Shown in pieces: positions 42,591 through 54,130 of a DNA stretch of 64,000 nt (its first letter is position 1; every line of letters begins with the position of its first letter). This DNA is from Icerya purchasi. Taxonomy: Eukaryota; Arthropoda; Insecta; Hemiptera; Monophlebidae. The position numbers were made by a program, and so were the translations under genes. Location of the stretch: contig CM077115.1 of the NCBI GenBank assembly GCA_039619475.1, positions 35,725,083 through 35,789,082 of the forward strand, read 5' to 3'. A model generated the notes under the pieces. That model saw only the letters and a list, made by a program, of their open reading frames with translations, did no database searches and had not been told where the DNA came from.

Positions 42591-43142
42591 ATTTTATATA
42601 TATATATTTTTTATTATTAGGCAAGATGGCCGTTCAAAAAGATCGTGGTCGAATTCTCTGTGAATTCGGGCCGATCAGTTCTCGCTTGCTGCTCGTCGCA
42701 GGCAGATCTCGACTGCTTTGGCCCGTGGGTACTTTCGTTTTTCCATTGCTACGCGCCGTTAAGGCAATTTTTTTACTATAACTTGAGTCTTCGCTTCCTC
42801 GTGGTCGCGGTTAGATCTCAACTGCTTTGGCCCGTGGGCACGCTCGTTTTTGTATTTTTTCACAGCTACGCGCCGTTCGAGGCAAAATTTATATCTTTTT
42901 CCACTGCTTTGGCCGCTTAAGGCAAAATTTATATCTGTTCGTTTTAAATCAAATATAACTCGGTCTACACATCTTACCAAAAGATTTTTTGTGTTTTTTT
43001 TTCTTTTTTCTATTTTTCGCTATAAGGACACGTTTTCGTGACATCTCCGCCGCGGAGACCTTTTCTTTTTCGTGTAAACCTTAGGAAAGCCTAAAGCTCT
43101 TTCCGAACGAGCTAACGGTTACGTTACACCTGAAGTAACGTT
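42591..43142 (+). other. Candidate LTR with internal direct repeats
   Basis: The block CTGCTTTGGCCCGTGGG occurs twice (near 42713 and 42822), each followed by GCTACGCGCCGTT (about 42749 and 42866). AGGCAAAATTTATATC also recurs (about 42880 and 42919). It lies directly before a primer-binding-site-like motif, so it could be a solo or partial LTR, but I found no second LTR and no gag or pol nearby. Confidence 0.3.
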
Positions 43143-43300
43143 GGCGCCCGGAACTTCTATTTCTTTTTATTTTATTTTCATATTTTTTTTTATTCATCAT
43201 CGGAAGCTGGTTAGTAACAAATAGCGTCCGGAACAGGGAAAAAAAAATTTAAGTTCAAACAACGAGTCAGTTACAAATGTCGCCTAAGAACAGGGACTAG
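43143..43300 (+). repeat. Triplicated tRNA-Lys-type primer-binding-site motif
   Basis: TGGCGCCCGGAACTTC (about 43143), TAGCGTCCGGAACAGGGA (about 43222) and TGTCGCCTAAGAACAGGGAC (about 43279) are spaced by 79 and 57 bp. Each is preceded by GTAAC or GTTAC. TGGCGCCC followed by GAACAGGGAC is the classic complement of a tRNA-Lys 3' end. Function is inferred from resemblance only. Confidence 0.4.
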
Positions 43301-43363
43301 TGAAGAGAGTTAATTCTTAACAGCGTTTAAAAGTACACTTATTTTTCCCGAATCGTTGAAGGC

Positions 43364-43605
43364 AATTATTTTTACATTTAATATATCTATTTAATATACT
43401 CATTGTTTATATTTATTATATATTAAGTGAATTAAACACTCCAATAAAACAATTATTTAATTTTTAATCACGGGAGTTATTGTAATAATTATAATAGTTG
43501 CTGTGATCATGAATCTTTGTCTTCGGAACGCTCAGGTATATAATAAAAATTAAATAATTGTTTCATACTGGTGTGTTTAATTCGCTTAACATATTTACAT
43601 TTAAA
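43364..43605. repeat. Inverted repeat, MITE-like
   Basis: AAACAATTATTTAATTTTTA near 43448 and its complement near 43540 form the inner arms, and GTGAATTAAACAC and GTGTTTAATTCGC lie beyond. Arms are about 45-60 bp with several mismatches. No target duplication seen. Confidence 0.5.
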
Positions 43606-43863
43606 TCGCTTGAAAAAAAAAAGTACGCCTTTTCAATTTTCTTCCACTATACTCATCCGGAGAAATGGTCCAGAAAACATGCGCCCAAATATTATTGCTA
43701 AGCAGAAAATTCTTAGAGAATGGTGACGAAATTCGGATTGGCATAAACGCTGATTCATCTATAGATTTTACCTGTAAAAAGCGTGATAATAATATTCTAG
43801 TATTTCATAATAATGGTCGTCAACGGTCTTTATTAATTCCATTATTATCATTATTATTATTAT

Positions 43864-43894
<31 letters not shown>

Positions 43895-45640
43895 CAAAGA
43901 CCTCCCCAAGTTTTAAAATGCTTTCTCTAAGTTTATATTAAAAAAAAATTATTTAAACATCGGTTTACCTTCGAAAAATCACCGAGAAAGAACTATTATC
44001 GTATCGTTGATCCGATTCTTGTTAAAGAACCGTTTTCTTGATGTAGTCCACCCGATTAAACGGAAGATTCTACTTATTATTCAGCAAAATCACACCTACT
44101 ACGATGCAAAAATAAATAATAGCCGTTTTCATCGTTTTACAATGCCTCAAAAAGAGACAGAAATAATAACGGAGCTTTTAGTTTCTTTCGCGAAATCTCT
44201 CAAGCCGAAATTTCTAACCGGCATGGCAACAGACACAACAAACGGATGCGAGCAAGCGGAACAAACTTTTGCAATTGACAGCAGATGAAGCGCATTACTT
44301 CTCAATATTCCTCATAATGCCATACTTAATTCCTGAGCTGCCCATATTTCAGCTGTACATACACACAGGCATCGTATAGTGTTCATGGATATTGTTATTA
44401 TGCAATGTAAGTAAACACGCAAAAGACTACACTTCGAAATGGCATTGTGCTAATGTTTGATTTATCGCGATATACGAATGCAGTTCCTCGTGTTTGTGTC
44501 TGTCGCTGTGTACTAACTAGCGCGCATTGCACATGCATGTTTGCCATTGCCTTCCATATGATGATTCCCTATTAGTGGTCATTTAATGTAATTTTTCGTT
44601 ATAATAATTTTTGTCGTTGTAAACGGAAGTCAAACGCTCTAGCAACTAGGCTGTCGCGACGACTAGTCCTCAATATACTTACCAAAAAACCAGTTTTAAC
44701 CGAAAAAAAAAAATAATAATAATAATAAATCGAAAATGGCGGACACTCCGATTTTATTTATACCGATGCAAAATGTCATGCGCCACAATGACGTGCAGAG
44801 CCCGTAGTCGCGGCGGGCTTTTAGATCTCCGTAAAATAACATTTCTCCGTTACTTTCGATCTTGCTGATTAATTGTTAATCATTATATTCGTACACTTTA
44901 TAGAGTAGCAAACACTTATTAAACGAAAAAGAATTAAACTATTAATTCCTACCTGCGGAATACATTTGAAAATTAGTTGAAAAAAAAATGTTACGGCTGT
45001 ATTTAAACCCTACGTCTAACTAGGCAAGACGAGATATGAGAACGTCATTTGTGGAATAGCCAGAATTATAAAAGACCGAAGTTAAACTTCGAAATTTCTT
45101 TCTTTTTTTGCATATCTTACGTCACTGCGCTCCTGGATGATAAACGTCAGGTGATTGCGGTCGAAAACTTGGAATAAATATTCTCCAGCTCTCGGACGTT
45201 GACTTCATTGACGGGAGAATAATTTTCCCTAGAATGTTACTATAGATTGTGTCGTGTAATGTTCACTGGATGTCGCTAAAATACAAAAATTTACTAGCCA
45301 CGCCGTACTCGCGCTCTTCGCTGTTAATAACCTTGCTAACGGTGTCTAATTATTATTTTACATTTAAAAAAAAAAAAAAAACTTACTGCGATCACAAATA
45401 ATCCAAGTTGTGGCTAATGCAGAAAAAAATGTACAAAATCAAAAAGGAAACTACCGGTGAGTGTGCCAGTGGGATGTGTATGAAGTCTGGGAGGAGATGA
45501 AAAATAAATAAATATTATAATCGGTAGGGAAACGTGTGTGCATGGAAAAGAATGACGTGTAAATAAAAAATAAGTACGAACGAGAACAATTTTAAAAAGG
45601 CTTTTGGAAAAATAATTTGACAATAATATACAATAACTGA
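43606..45640. other. Unassigned stretch
   Basis: Two short frames (43665-43916 and 44007-44288) have no recognised domain. T-run at 43862-43883. TAGTGGTCATTTA at about 44573 matches the terminus of the palindrome at 56768. No transposon protein motif. Confidence 0.4.
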
Positions 45641-47340
45641 TCGTAAAATGGATGATGGAGACAGCGTCTATGTCTCTTCGAGGTTAGATGATTTGGGGGA
45701 TCTGGAAAATATATTATGAAAGATTTTGCTTGGAGGGGCGGGGAATGATGAAATTTTTGGGAACGCTAAAAATATATAAAAAAAAAAAAAGGATAAACAC
45801 TCTGAAGAAATGATTTTAAGTGTAAAAAAAAAAATATACTCAGACTAATTCTAAAACAAAGGAAAAATATTATGATCCAGTAGAGAAACTACTAACAGCA
45901 GATGTGTGCGGGGCAACATGCGGTGCGCATTCATTGTTGGCATAACGTAGATGGAATCATTTTTAGAACCGGAGAAAAAAAATTATGAATGATCGTAAGA
46001 AATGACTGGAGGTGTAAAAAATATACCTATACTAATTCTATAATACTTAGAAATGAAAAATTATCACGATCGGTAGTGACACTAGCGGCTAAAGTGTGCG
46101 CGGGAACGGTCGGTGCGCGTGATCGGCATGTGCTCTTTCATGGGCGTTAACGTTGTGTTAGATATATGCACATGATTGGATGTTGAAGATCGACAACATG
46201 TAGGATGATCGGAGTATAGGAAAAAATAAATAAATGTATGTTATAGCTGACTTGGAAAAGAGGGTGGAAGGGGCAGAGGGGAGTAAGGATAGTTTTGGAC
46301 TATAGAAATAAATGATTGGTTAATTTTTAAATAGTTTGGAATATTGGGTAGCTTTAGACAACCGAGCAGAGGCTGTGTTATTATGTGAAAAATAATAATT
46401 AAAAAAATTAAGACAGGTGCGGAAATACAAGTAAATTATATATTATAATGATATGACAGAGGTCCTTCCTGTAGGAGCTAGTATTCAGATTAGCGAAACC
46501 ATATGGGAAGCTTGGTGGGGTGGGGGGATTGGGGTTATAAATTAAATAAATACAAATAAATATTAAATTATATGTGGAGGATCCTTTTCAGCCAGTCAGC
46601 GTTCAGTTTATTGGACTGTAACAGTCTAGGAAAACTTGGATTAGCTCTCGTTTCTCAGGGCGGGTGTTCAGATGAGCGAGTTGTACTGCTTTGGGGTTAT
46701 ACTTAGTGTACTCTGGATCCCTTGACGGGAAATTGGGTTATAATTTAATTATATACAAGTAAATATTAAAATATAGGTTACTATATGGCTATTACACAAG
46801 AAATGGGGTTGGGGTCCATCTCCGGGACTATGGGGTATTCGGATTACCGGAGCGTAATAGTCTAAGAGTTGGGGGTGTAAATAGTTCATGTTCGGATTAC
46901 ATGGACCGCTGGGAACGGGACAGAGGATCCAGGGAAAGTTCAGTGAACTTTCAGTACCTGGACACTAATTGGGGTTAGTTTGCCGCCCCAAATAAAGTAG
47001 ATAGGGGTATATTTTGACCTCGGGACACAGTTTCAGGGTTCGGATTAGTGGAACTGTGCAGAAAAATTGGGTGGAACTCGAAGGAACTGGGGGGAACTTG
47101 GGTTAAATTTGATCGCCTGGACATAAATTATGGTGAATTTTGACTATCTGGACGGGAAATGGGGTGAATTTTGACTACCTGGACGGGAATTTGGGTGAAT
47201 TTTGAGTATCTGGATGGGAATTTAGGTGAATTTTGAGTACCTGGACGGCCAATCGGGGGAACTGCCCAGGAATGTCGGAGGAAAACCTGGACACTCGGGG
47301 GAAACTGCGCCAGCTGTCACATTTATTAGCTACTATGCAA
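45641..47340 (+). repeat. G-rich, internally repetitive tract
   Basis: The + strand is G-rich and C-poor over about 1.7 kb. A unit is duplicated at 45820-45935 and 46009-46124 (shared GTGTAAAAAA, ACTAATTCTA, GTGTGCG and GGTGCGC). AATTAAATAAATACAAATAAA-like blocks recur near 46540, 46745 and 46450. Five 31-bp units lie at 47101-47255. No gene is recognised; this looks like a diverged satellite or complex minisatellite. Confidence 0.5.
47101..47255 (+). repeat. 31-bp minisatellite, five units
   Basis: GGTGAATTTTGA begins units at 47132, 47163, 47194 and 47225, each followed by CTATCTGGACGGGAA-like sequence. A diverged unit starts at 47101. The exact 31-bp spacing is clear. Confidence 0.88.
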
Positions 47341-47658
47341 ACTGGGGATAAATTTATTATTAAAAACAACATTTCTTAAGGATATTTACTAATTACGGAA
47401 AAAATAGAAAAACTTAAAGCAACTAGTGTAAATAGGTATAACGAAAAAAACCGGTGATGAAAAAGTTACTTATGCCATGTCGCCTGTCACTTCACTCTCA
47501 CTGCTACGAATGACGCGAAACTACATTGACATTATGGCGACTACTTTTAACTTGCGCGCACATGCAAAGGCACCTTCACACCACTGTTCGTTTGTGTTTT
47601 ATAACTATCGTACGAATGTGCCCCGCGTACGAAGGGCACCGCGATCTTTCCCTATACC
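47341..47658. other. Unassigned stretch
   Basis: A short frame at 47477-47662 has no recognised domain. Nothing else seen. Confidence 0.4.
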
Positions 47659-47662
47659 TTAA

Positions 47663-47867
47663 AGAGTGGTGATATTATCGTAATTCTTGTACAACACTGA
47701 TACCTTAATTAGAGTAGGAATTCATATTACATATTACAATATCTAGAAACAATTTAATGAACATTTAATGCAGTTTTTAATTATTATTTTTTATATGTAA
47801 TATGAATATCCCTACTCTCTAATTAAGGTATTAATGTTGTACAAGAATTACGATAATATCACCACTC
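47663..47867. mobile_element. TTAA-flanked MITE, 205 bp
   Basis: Inverted arms of about 75-80 bp start AGAGTGGTGATATTATCG and GAGTGGTGATATTATCG (read inward). They include GTACAACA and CCTTAATTAGAGTAGG, with few differences. TTAA lies immediately outside both ends (47659-47662 and 47868-47871), the target duplication of piggyBac-type transposons. The spacer is about 50 bp and non-coding. Confidence 0.83.
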
Positions 47868-47871
47868 TTAA

Positions 47872-48724
47872 AGGTATATATCACTCTGAAATATATTTTC
47901 TTATCGGGAGTAATTATTTTTTACCTTTTAATGCATTTTTATTCAATTACATTTTACTTTCTAGTGCATCTTTTTTTATTCAATTTTTATAATAAACCTT
48001 GAAGTCGGTATTTATTTTTTGTAAAAAAACGTTATATTTTACGATTTTTAGCGTTATACTTGATTTTTTTTCAAAGATCAATTTTTTTTTTTTTCATATT
48101 ATTCTTCGTACTTTATACTTTAAAAAAAATCGATTTCTTTATTTCGAACTGCATTTTCACGGTGTAAAACCATTAAAAGCTACATTTCCATGGTAATTTA
48201 GCAAATTGATAGTATTTGAAGTCAACCGTCTCTGTTATGCTAGTGAAAAATAATCCAAAGAGGCCACATTTTTTTACGTTTTTTTGACGAGTACTCAGTT
48301 AATGTTCGCCGATTTTCATTCACATGGGGCAGCTAAGAGTTGAATGGTACTCTTTCTAGTAGATAATCAGTAAAATCGGTGTCCATATAAATATGAGTTA
48401 TGCGCGAACAAACATAGAAAAAAAAATTAATAACGATTTTTTAATATTTAGGTTAAAAAAGTTTCTGTTAATAAAGATTTTATATTATATAGTTCAATAA
48501 AGTGTTAATAACGATTTTGTCACATGTTGGAAGAAAAAAAAATGAGAACATCTTCAATCTAGTCAAATTCAATTAAATACGAATTATTAAGGATACCAAC
48601 TACTGGTCAGATCTTGATGAAATTTAAATGGGATCACGTGAGAAGTACCAGCTTTCAAATAAAAAAAATAAAAATCGTCAAAATCGGTTCACCTAGAAAA
48701 AAGTTCTGAGGTAACACACACATA

Positions 48725-48766
<42 letters not shown>

Positions 48767-48795
48767 TGAAAACCCCGTCCGCTTTTTTGAAGTCG
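47872..48795 (+). repeat. Dispersed repeat ending in (AAT)n and TTGAAGTCGGTT
   Basis: The part 48590-48725 (TGGTCAGATCTTGATGAAAT, AAATCGGTTCACCTAGAAAA, AGTTCTGAGGTAACA), followed by (AAT)n at 48725-48767 and TTTTTTGAAGTCGGTTT at 48784-48800, looks like a retroposon 3' end seen in many arthropod genomes. TTGAAGTCGG also occurs at 48000 and 61964. Its 5' limit and class are not clear. Confidence 0.45.
48725..48767. repeat. (AAT)n microsatellite
   Basis: About 14 units, uninterrupted. Confidence 0.92.
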
Positions 48796-50113
48796 GTTTA
48801 TAGATGTATTTACAAACTAAATAATTGTATGGATGCCGTCCGTCACGAAAAATTCATTATTTTCCACATTTCGCGACAGAGTGGCTTGTCGTTTAAGCTA
48901 AACTTTTTAAATACAGCGGCGCCCTCTTCTCTCTTTTCTTACATAAAATGGACTTGAAAAGAATTACGTTTTTTCTTTCCCCTTTTAATATTCAATAGTA
49001 TTTAACGGCGCATCATACACCGGAAAATTACAATTATCCCATTAGATTGTGTTGCTTTACCATCTTAAGAATTGATATGGGAAAAATGTTCCCCCCTACT
49101 TCTCAGCCATCGTATGCGCGTGTGTATGTTAGCGTGTGTGCGTGTTGAAAACAATTTCGTTGATAATTCGCCCTCTACCTTCTCGCTAATATACAAGAAT
49201 AGTCATCGGTTCCGTAACAGAATGAGAAAAATATTAGAACGTAAACTGACCTTTTAAAAATCGGTATATAGAGGTGAAATTCAATTCTCTTCCATCATTT
49301 CCAGAAATCTACTTCACGCGACCGCGATGGGCGGATTTCAAATTACCAAACTTTTTTTTCACCCGGCAGTAGCCTCTAATCAACTCGTTATTACGAACGA
49401 CTGCATACAAAAACATTCCGACACACACACACGACGACATCTCACGAACAGAGTTCGTTAATGACACAGGCAATAATACACATATATGTATGTGAACAAG
49501 AAATTATGCTAGTCGCAGTGAATTCACCGCGCACCAGCGTTATTGTAAATTATTCGCCAACATCGCAGAGTCGTTTCACGCTTTACATATCGGTAAATTC
49601 GTTGGCCAGACCAGAATCTCAATAGCGCTAATGGGACTTGTGAGAGAATTTGAACACTTTTAAAAGTTGTGCTCTCGGCTTTTCCTATTTCCACCGTGCG
49701 ATCAAACTGTTCCGTTTGATTAGTGTTTTAAAAATATTCCTACTAGTCGCCCATAGATAAAAAACTGTTATTTTTCATCAGAGCGAACGTCAGAAGAAAG
49801 AGTTGTTATAATTACTTCGCTTTTTTTCTGATAACAGCCAGGCCAGCTATCATTGACGTCGTACGAAAACAAATGTACACCGGGCTTACAGCACCGTCCA
49901 ATAATTATTATTAAAGGAAGAGAGAAAAAAAAAAACAGAGTAAGAAGAAGCGGATAAAAAAGAAAAACAATAACTGCTCATTATTATAGTTAAGCTCGGT
50001 CACCCATCCGATGATAAGATAATATTCAACACACGTCACTGTTGTTGTTTCTTTCGTGTCTACACTTTTGCATTTATCTCATTTACGTTTTCATTTAATT
50101 CAATGCACTTACC
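48796..50113. other. Unassigned stretch, moderate CpG
   Basis: No transposon motif. Sequence between 49290 and 49900 is less AT-rich and could be single-copy host DNA. No domain-bearing frame. Confidence 0.35.
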
Positions 50114-50407
50114 AACGCACACTGCTTTGGAACCTGTTTACGGAATTAGAAGATCCCTATCTTGCCGATGACAACGCCGCTAATTGATGTGCTCGCTGAG
50201 TATGCTGCCACAGCAAACTTCCGCCCATTCTGCTGCCAGGTGTACTTTTTCGCGAGCGATCTGTTGCCAACAGTTTGGTCGCGGCACTGTCTTGCACCGA
50301 CTCCGGATAAATTAAAAAAAGTAAAAAAAAACGAAACTACAGATTTTTCGTATATATTATTAGAAGCAACGTGTGTATCTTCTCTGTTAATTGGCGTCGG
50401 ATAGTAG
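50114..50407 (-). other. Candidate first exon on the minus strand
   Basis: The minus strand ends this stretch with GCGTTG followed by GTAAGTGC at about 50113, an excellent splice-donor match. A TATA-like box lies about 30 bases before its inferred start. It is CpG-containing and has no transposon signature. The + strand frame at 50162-50404 is open but unrecognisable. If real, this would be a 5' UTR exon; no protein can be read from it. Confidence 0.3.
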
Positions 50408-50427
50408 GCGACTTGGAAATTGTACGA

Positions 50428-50440
50428 CCTTATATATAAT
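50428..50440 (-). promoter_or_regulatory. Candidate TATA box, minus strand
   Basis: Minus-strand TATATATAAGG. A start about 30 bases downstream (near 50405) would place the strong splice donor about 290 bases into the transcript. Confidence 0.3.
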
Positions 50441-53210
50441 AATCGTGTGACAGTGATAAGCGCAAATAACTAAAAAAATCCCCCCTTCTATACACTGGTC
50501 TGCTGGAGAAAAACCGTTGTCGTCCAGTATGTTATAGATTCGCGGCGAAAACTACTGGAGAATAGACGTTAAATTTTAAGACGTGCTGCAGATTTCAGGT
50601 TTATATGATGTCCGGCAGAGGTAAGGCTTTGACCGAAGTAGTTGCGTAAATTTTAGATGTTGGATATTTTTTCAATTTTTTTTAATGTACGTAATTTTTT
50701 TATTCGGTATTTCGAATTCAAAAAATTTTTTTATTAAATAAAAAAAATATAACGCGAGAGACTGCAATGGTGGATTTCTCCGGGTTCCTAAATTATTACG
50801 CTTTAGTACACCAAAAATTACGCTAATATATATATATATATATATATAAACATTTTTTTTTTTTTTTTTTTGAATATAAATGATGTATTTAAAAGAAGAA
50901 ATGTATGTACTTTTTTTTTTAAGAAATGTAATTATAAAGGTGCAGGGAACTGGTGTGCTAAATCAGGAGTGAATATGCGTGTTTAGCTGAAATAATGCTA
51001 TTAATAAACATAGAACCGTGAATGTGTGATTGTTTCCTGCAAAATGTACTTAAATTAAAGTGGTAAAAGGATGAAAAACATAGTCTACTCACCAAGCCTG
51101 TGTGTTGATAGATGAGGTATAATTTAAAAATATTACGTGCAATGGCGTTTTGGCTATTTACAGGAAGTGCATAAAATAGGAAAACACCATGCTAGACACA
51201 TATTTACGGTTTCACGATTGAATTTGAGTTTAGGGGGTTATATTAGTTGCCGTTTATCCTGCGCATCGCAGACTCCATATACAATATAGGAGATTTATAG
51301 AATTTTCTCTAGCGATGATTAGAGATTGGAAGAGCTATTTTGATGTTGTATTTGGATTTATGATCCTCAAATCTGGAATATTGAAAGAGATGTTCAATGT
51401 TATCTTCAAAGGTCAGAGGTGCACATGGTGCACCTAGGGCCATCAAAAAGACGGAATCTCTATGTAAGTAGGAGCCATTCTTTCCGTGCCGCGAGAGATT
51501 TTGCTCTGTGAAAAACTTTCGGGAAGAACATGTACGTCTTCTTTTCAGTTCGACAACTGTCTCAGGTCCGTTTCCATGTTGTAAACAGTGTGGGCTAAAA
51601 AAAAAAAGAACAAAAATGTTAGCACACACAATAATATTACACTTTTTAGTACATCGTCTTGTTTGTCTAAAGATACCATGTAAATGCCAGCAGAGTCGGA
51701 TAAAAACAAATGCAGGGAAACAGAAATAACAAATCAAGAAATAGTAAATAATAATTGATTTATATAAACGAAAATGTAACTGTCCATAAAGAAAAATTAT
51801 TCTACAAAGAGAGCGGAAGAAATAAATTATAATTATGTATAATTTCGAATCGTTTGTTTTTTCCATCTCTCATCAGCTCAGATTCTAATTTCTTAGTCGT
51901 AATACATTCAAAAGTGGTTTTGAGTCAAGGCCTAAAAAAAGACAAGTTCAATCAAGCATGATGTTTCATTTGCTACGGATTTCATTAACGATAAAACTAT
52001 AATTTACATTTACATAATACTAAATTCGAAACAAAGAAATCCGATTTTCACCCCGCCGCGAAGAGAGAGAGACAGGTAATTTTTTTGAAATTGTCACTAA
52101 CTTCAGAAATTTAGTTAAGAAAATCAAATACTGTTTTTCGTTTCTGACACAAACATCGATATTTTTCAATCAATATATGTACATAGCAAACCACCGATGT
52201 GATATGAATCCAAGAATACCGTCTGAAACCTAACCGGTGGTTTTCAATTGCCATTCCAGTTCGCTGATACCTCTCATTCAATAGCAGCCGGAAGGAGTTT
52301 TAATACATGACTCTATTTCACAAACGATTCCGTTTTCAATTACCTCCGATATTCAAGCAGGTACGGTTACAATAGCATTCCTAGCACAATATAAACCCAT
52401 TACGATATGCAATATTTGTATTCCACCAAACCAGCAAAAGTCATTTTATACGACTTCGAAGATATTATAAATCAATTTGATAAAAAAAAAAGAAAAAAAG
52501 GGTAAAAATACTCGTATGGTCTGGCCTCGAGTAAATTGGAACAAACTGTTCTACCGCAAATGTCAATATTAGAACAGCCGATAAATGCAGAGATCAACCT
52601 GATTCTAGATTTTTACAGCTAACACGACTCCGAAGGGGCGAAGAGGAAAGAGGCGAATGTTGCAAACTTCTGGCAAACTAAAAATTTGGCGGATTCCGTT
52701 GACGACGGCGATTTTGCAAAATAAACAAACAGACGACCTGATTCCGTGTGTATACCCAACACACAGTTGTTGGCGCTAACCGTGCTTTTAGAAAAACTTT
52801 ATTTTAGTAGCGTGAAGGTCATGCAACCGCGATAGAGTTCTAATGTAAGCATTTCAACAATGACCGTCCCGCTAGTAAGATGGTAATTTTCCTGCAGTTC
52901 TAAAGGAACCGGGAGACTGAATATTTAACAGAGAAGAGAAAAGAGGAAACAAAAAAATGCTTCAACAAGTTCGCAAAGGAACAATTCCAGTCGGAAGGGT
53001 TTTCAAAAAATTTCACCTTCGACGGTTATTCAATAAAGAATATAAATATGTGTAACATTTCTTTTTCATAAGACTTTCGGATTCCTGTGCGGTTGCTTTA
53101 GGGTATGTATTCTATGAAACATACCTTTAGGCGCAATGAATAGGCCGTGTTGAAATAATAGGAAGTTATATCATTCCCTGCTTAGAACGAGTTCTTTTCT
53201 AATATTAGTA
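50441..53210. other. Unassigned AT-rich stretch
   Basis: Contains (TA)n at 50826-50849 and T-runs. The 185-codon minus-strand frame 51309-51866 is low-complexity and hydrophobic at one end and unrelated at the other, so I do not call it a gene. The block 52560-52900 is less AT-rich but has no recognisable frame. Confidence 0.4.
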
Positions 53211-53213
53211 TTC

Positions 53214-53215
<2 letters not shown>

Positions 53216-53257
<42 letters not shown>

Positions 53258-53288
53258 TTAAAGAATGAAAAGAGCTTAGCCGCCAGGC

Positions 53289-53320
<32 letters not shown>
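53216..53320. repeat. (ATT)n array and 29-base A-run
   Basis: (ATT)n at 53216-53258 and an A-run at 53292-53320. The ATT array marks the 3' end of the minus-strand LINE next to it. Confidence 0.9.
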
Positions 53321-53322
<2 letters not shown>

Positions 53323-54130
53323 AAATGAAAAAATTTAATGAATAACTCTGGTTTAATACTGGTGAAGTTCCATGGTTTTTCATCGTCATTTTTACGTTAT
53401 TCTTTTTTTACATTGAATTACCGTTTTGGAGCCGGCTAAACAGTCGGCCATCCCGAATGTACTTCTTCAAAGTGTTATACCAGTATTTGCTTTCCTAATA
53501 TTTTTGCTAACGATATAAAAGACCTTGGCATTAGAACTACACGGCATTCAATTAGGATATGTTGCACTGACGGATATTTTAATTCTGCACAGTATGGACA
53601 CGTGTTAGGGATATCGGCGGTCACCATGGTTTGATCATCGGCTTTATTTGATGTAAGAACGTAGTCTTGGACATCCATTCTTTGCTCCACCGCTCATTTA
53701 TTCTTTCTCGTTAAAACGTGTCGAGCGTTCTTGAGATTTATGCGGAATCGTGCATAACATTGTAGACTGAGAAGTTCTATATTTCCAAGCTCATTCCCAG
53801 GGATCTGAGTATGTGCAGCGATCCACAAAAACTCGACCTGGTAGTTCTTCCGGTCTAGCAATAGCGGAGTCCCTTGAATTTTTTGCGCGATTGATTCTTC
53901 TGCATTATTCTTTTTCAGACTTTGTATGGTTGTCAAAGAATCGGTAATCATCGATATCTTTTCTGCTGAGATTTGGAATTGTAGTACTCCTGGGACACAG
54001 AACAGAATGGCAAACATTTCTGCATCCAGTGCCGAACAAGCATTATTTAAACGGACCCCCACTAGTATACGATTTCGTAAGTGCACGCTGCTGGGGACAA
54101 TTTACCTCTACAAGCCTTAGATCCGTCTTT
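53260..54130 (-). pseudogene. I-type LINE RNase H and C-terminus
   Basis: Minus strand from 54125: DGSKACRGKLSPAACTYEIV, the first RNase H block with its aspartate. After a stop come SALDAEMFAILF with the glutamate, SMITDSLTTIQSL with the second aspartate, and FLWIAAHTQIPGNE with the histidine block (54086-53790). Then RHVLTRKNK and a stop. A second frame (53690-53475) gives CPYCAELKYPSVQHILIEC, the complete C-x2-C/H/C knuckle that ends these proteins. At least two frame changes. The element ends at (AAT)n, as does the related fragment at 31060-31775. RT is missing. Confidence 0.72.

Noticed and set aside
43665..44288. Two short frames as gag of an LTR element
   Set aside because: They follow the primer-binding-site-like motifs but show no zinc knuckle, protease or capsid-like motif.
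51309..51866. 185-codon open frame on the minus strand
   Set aside because: Hydrophobic low-complexity N-terminal half, no domain, no codon pattern different from background, and an AT-rich setting that yields long chance frames.
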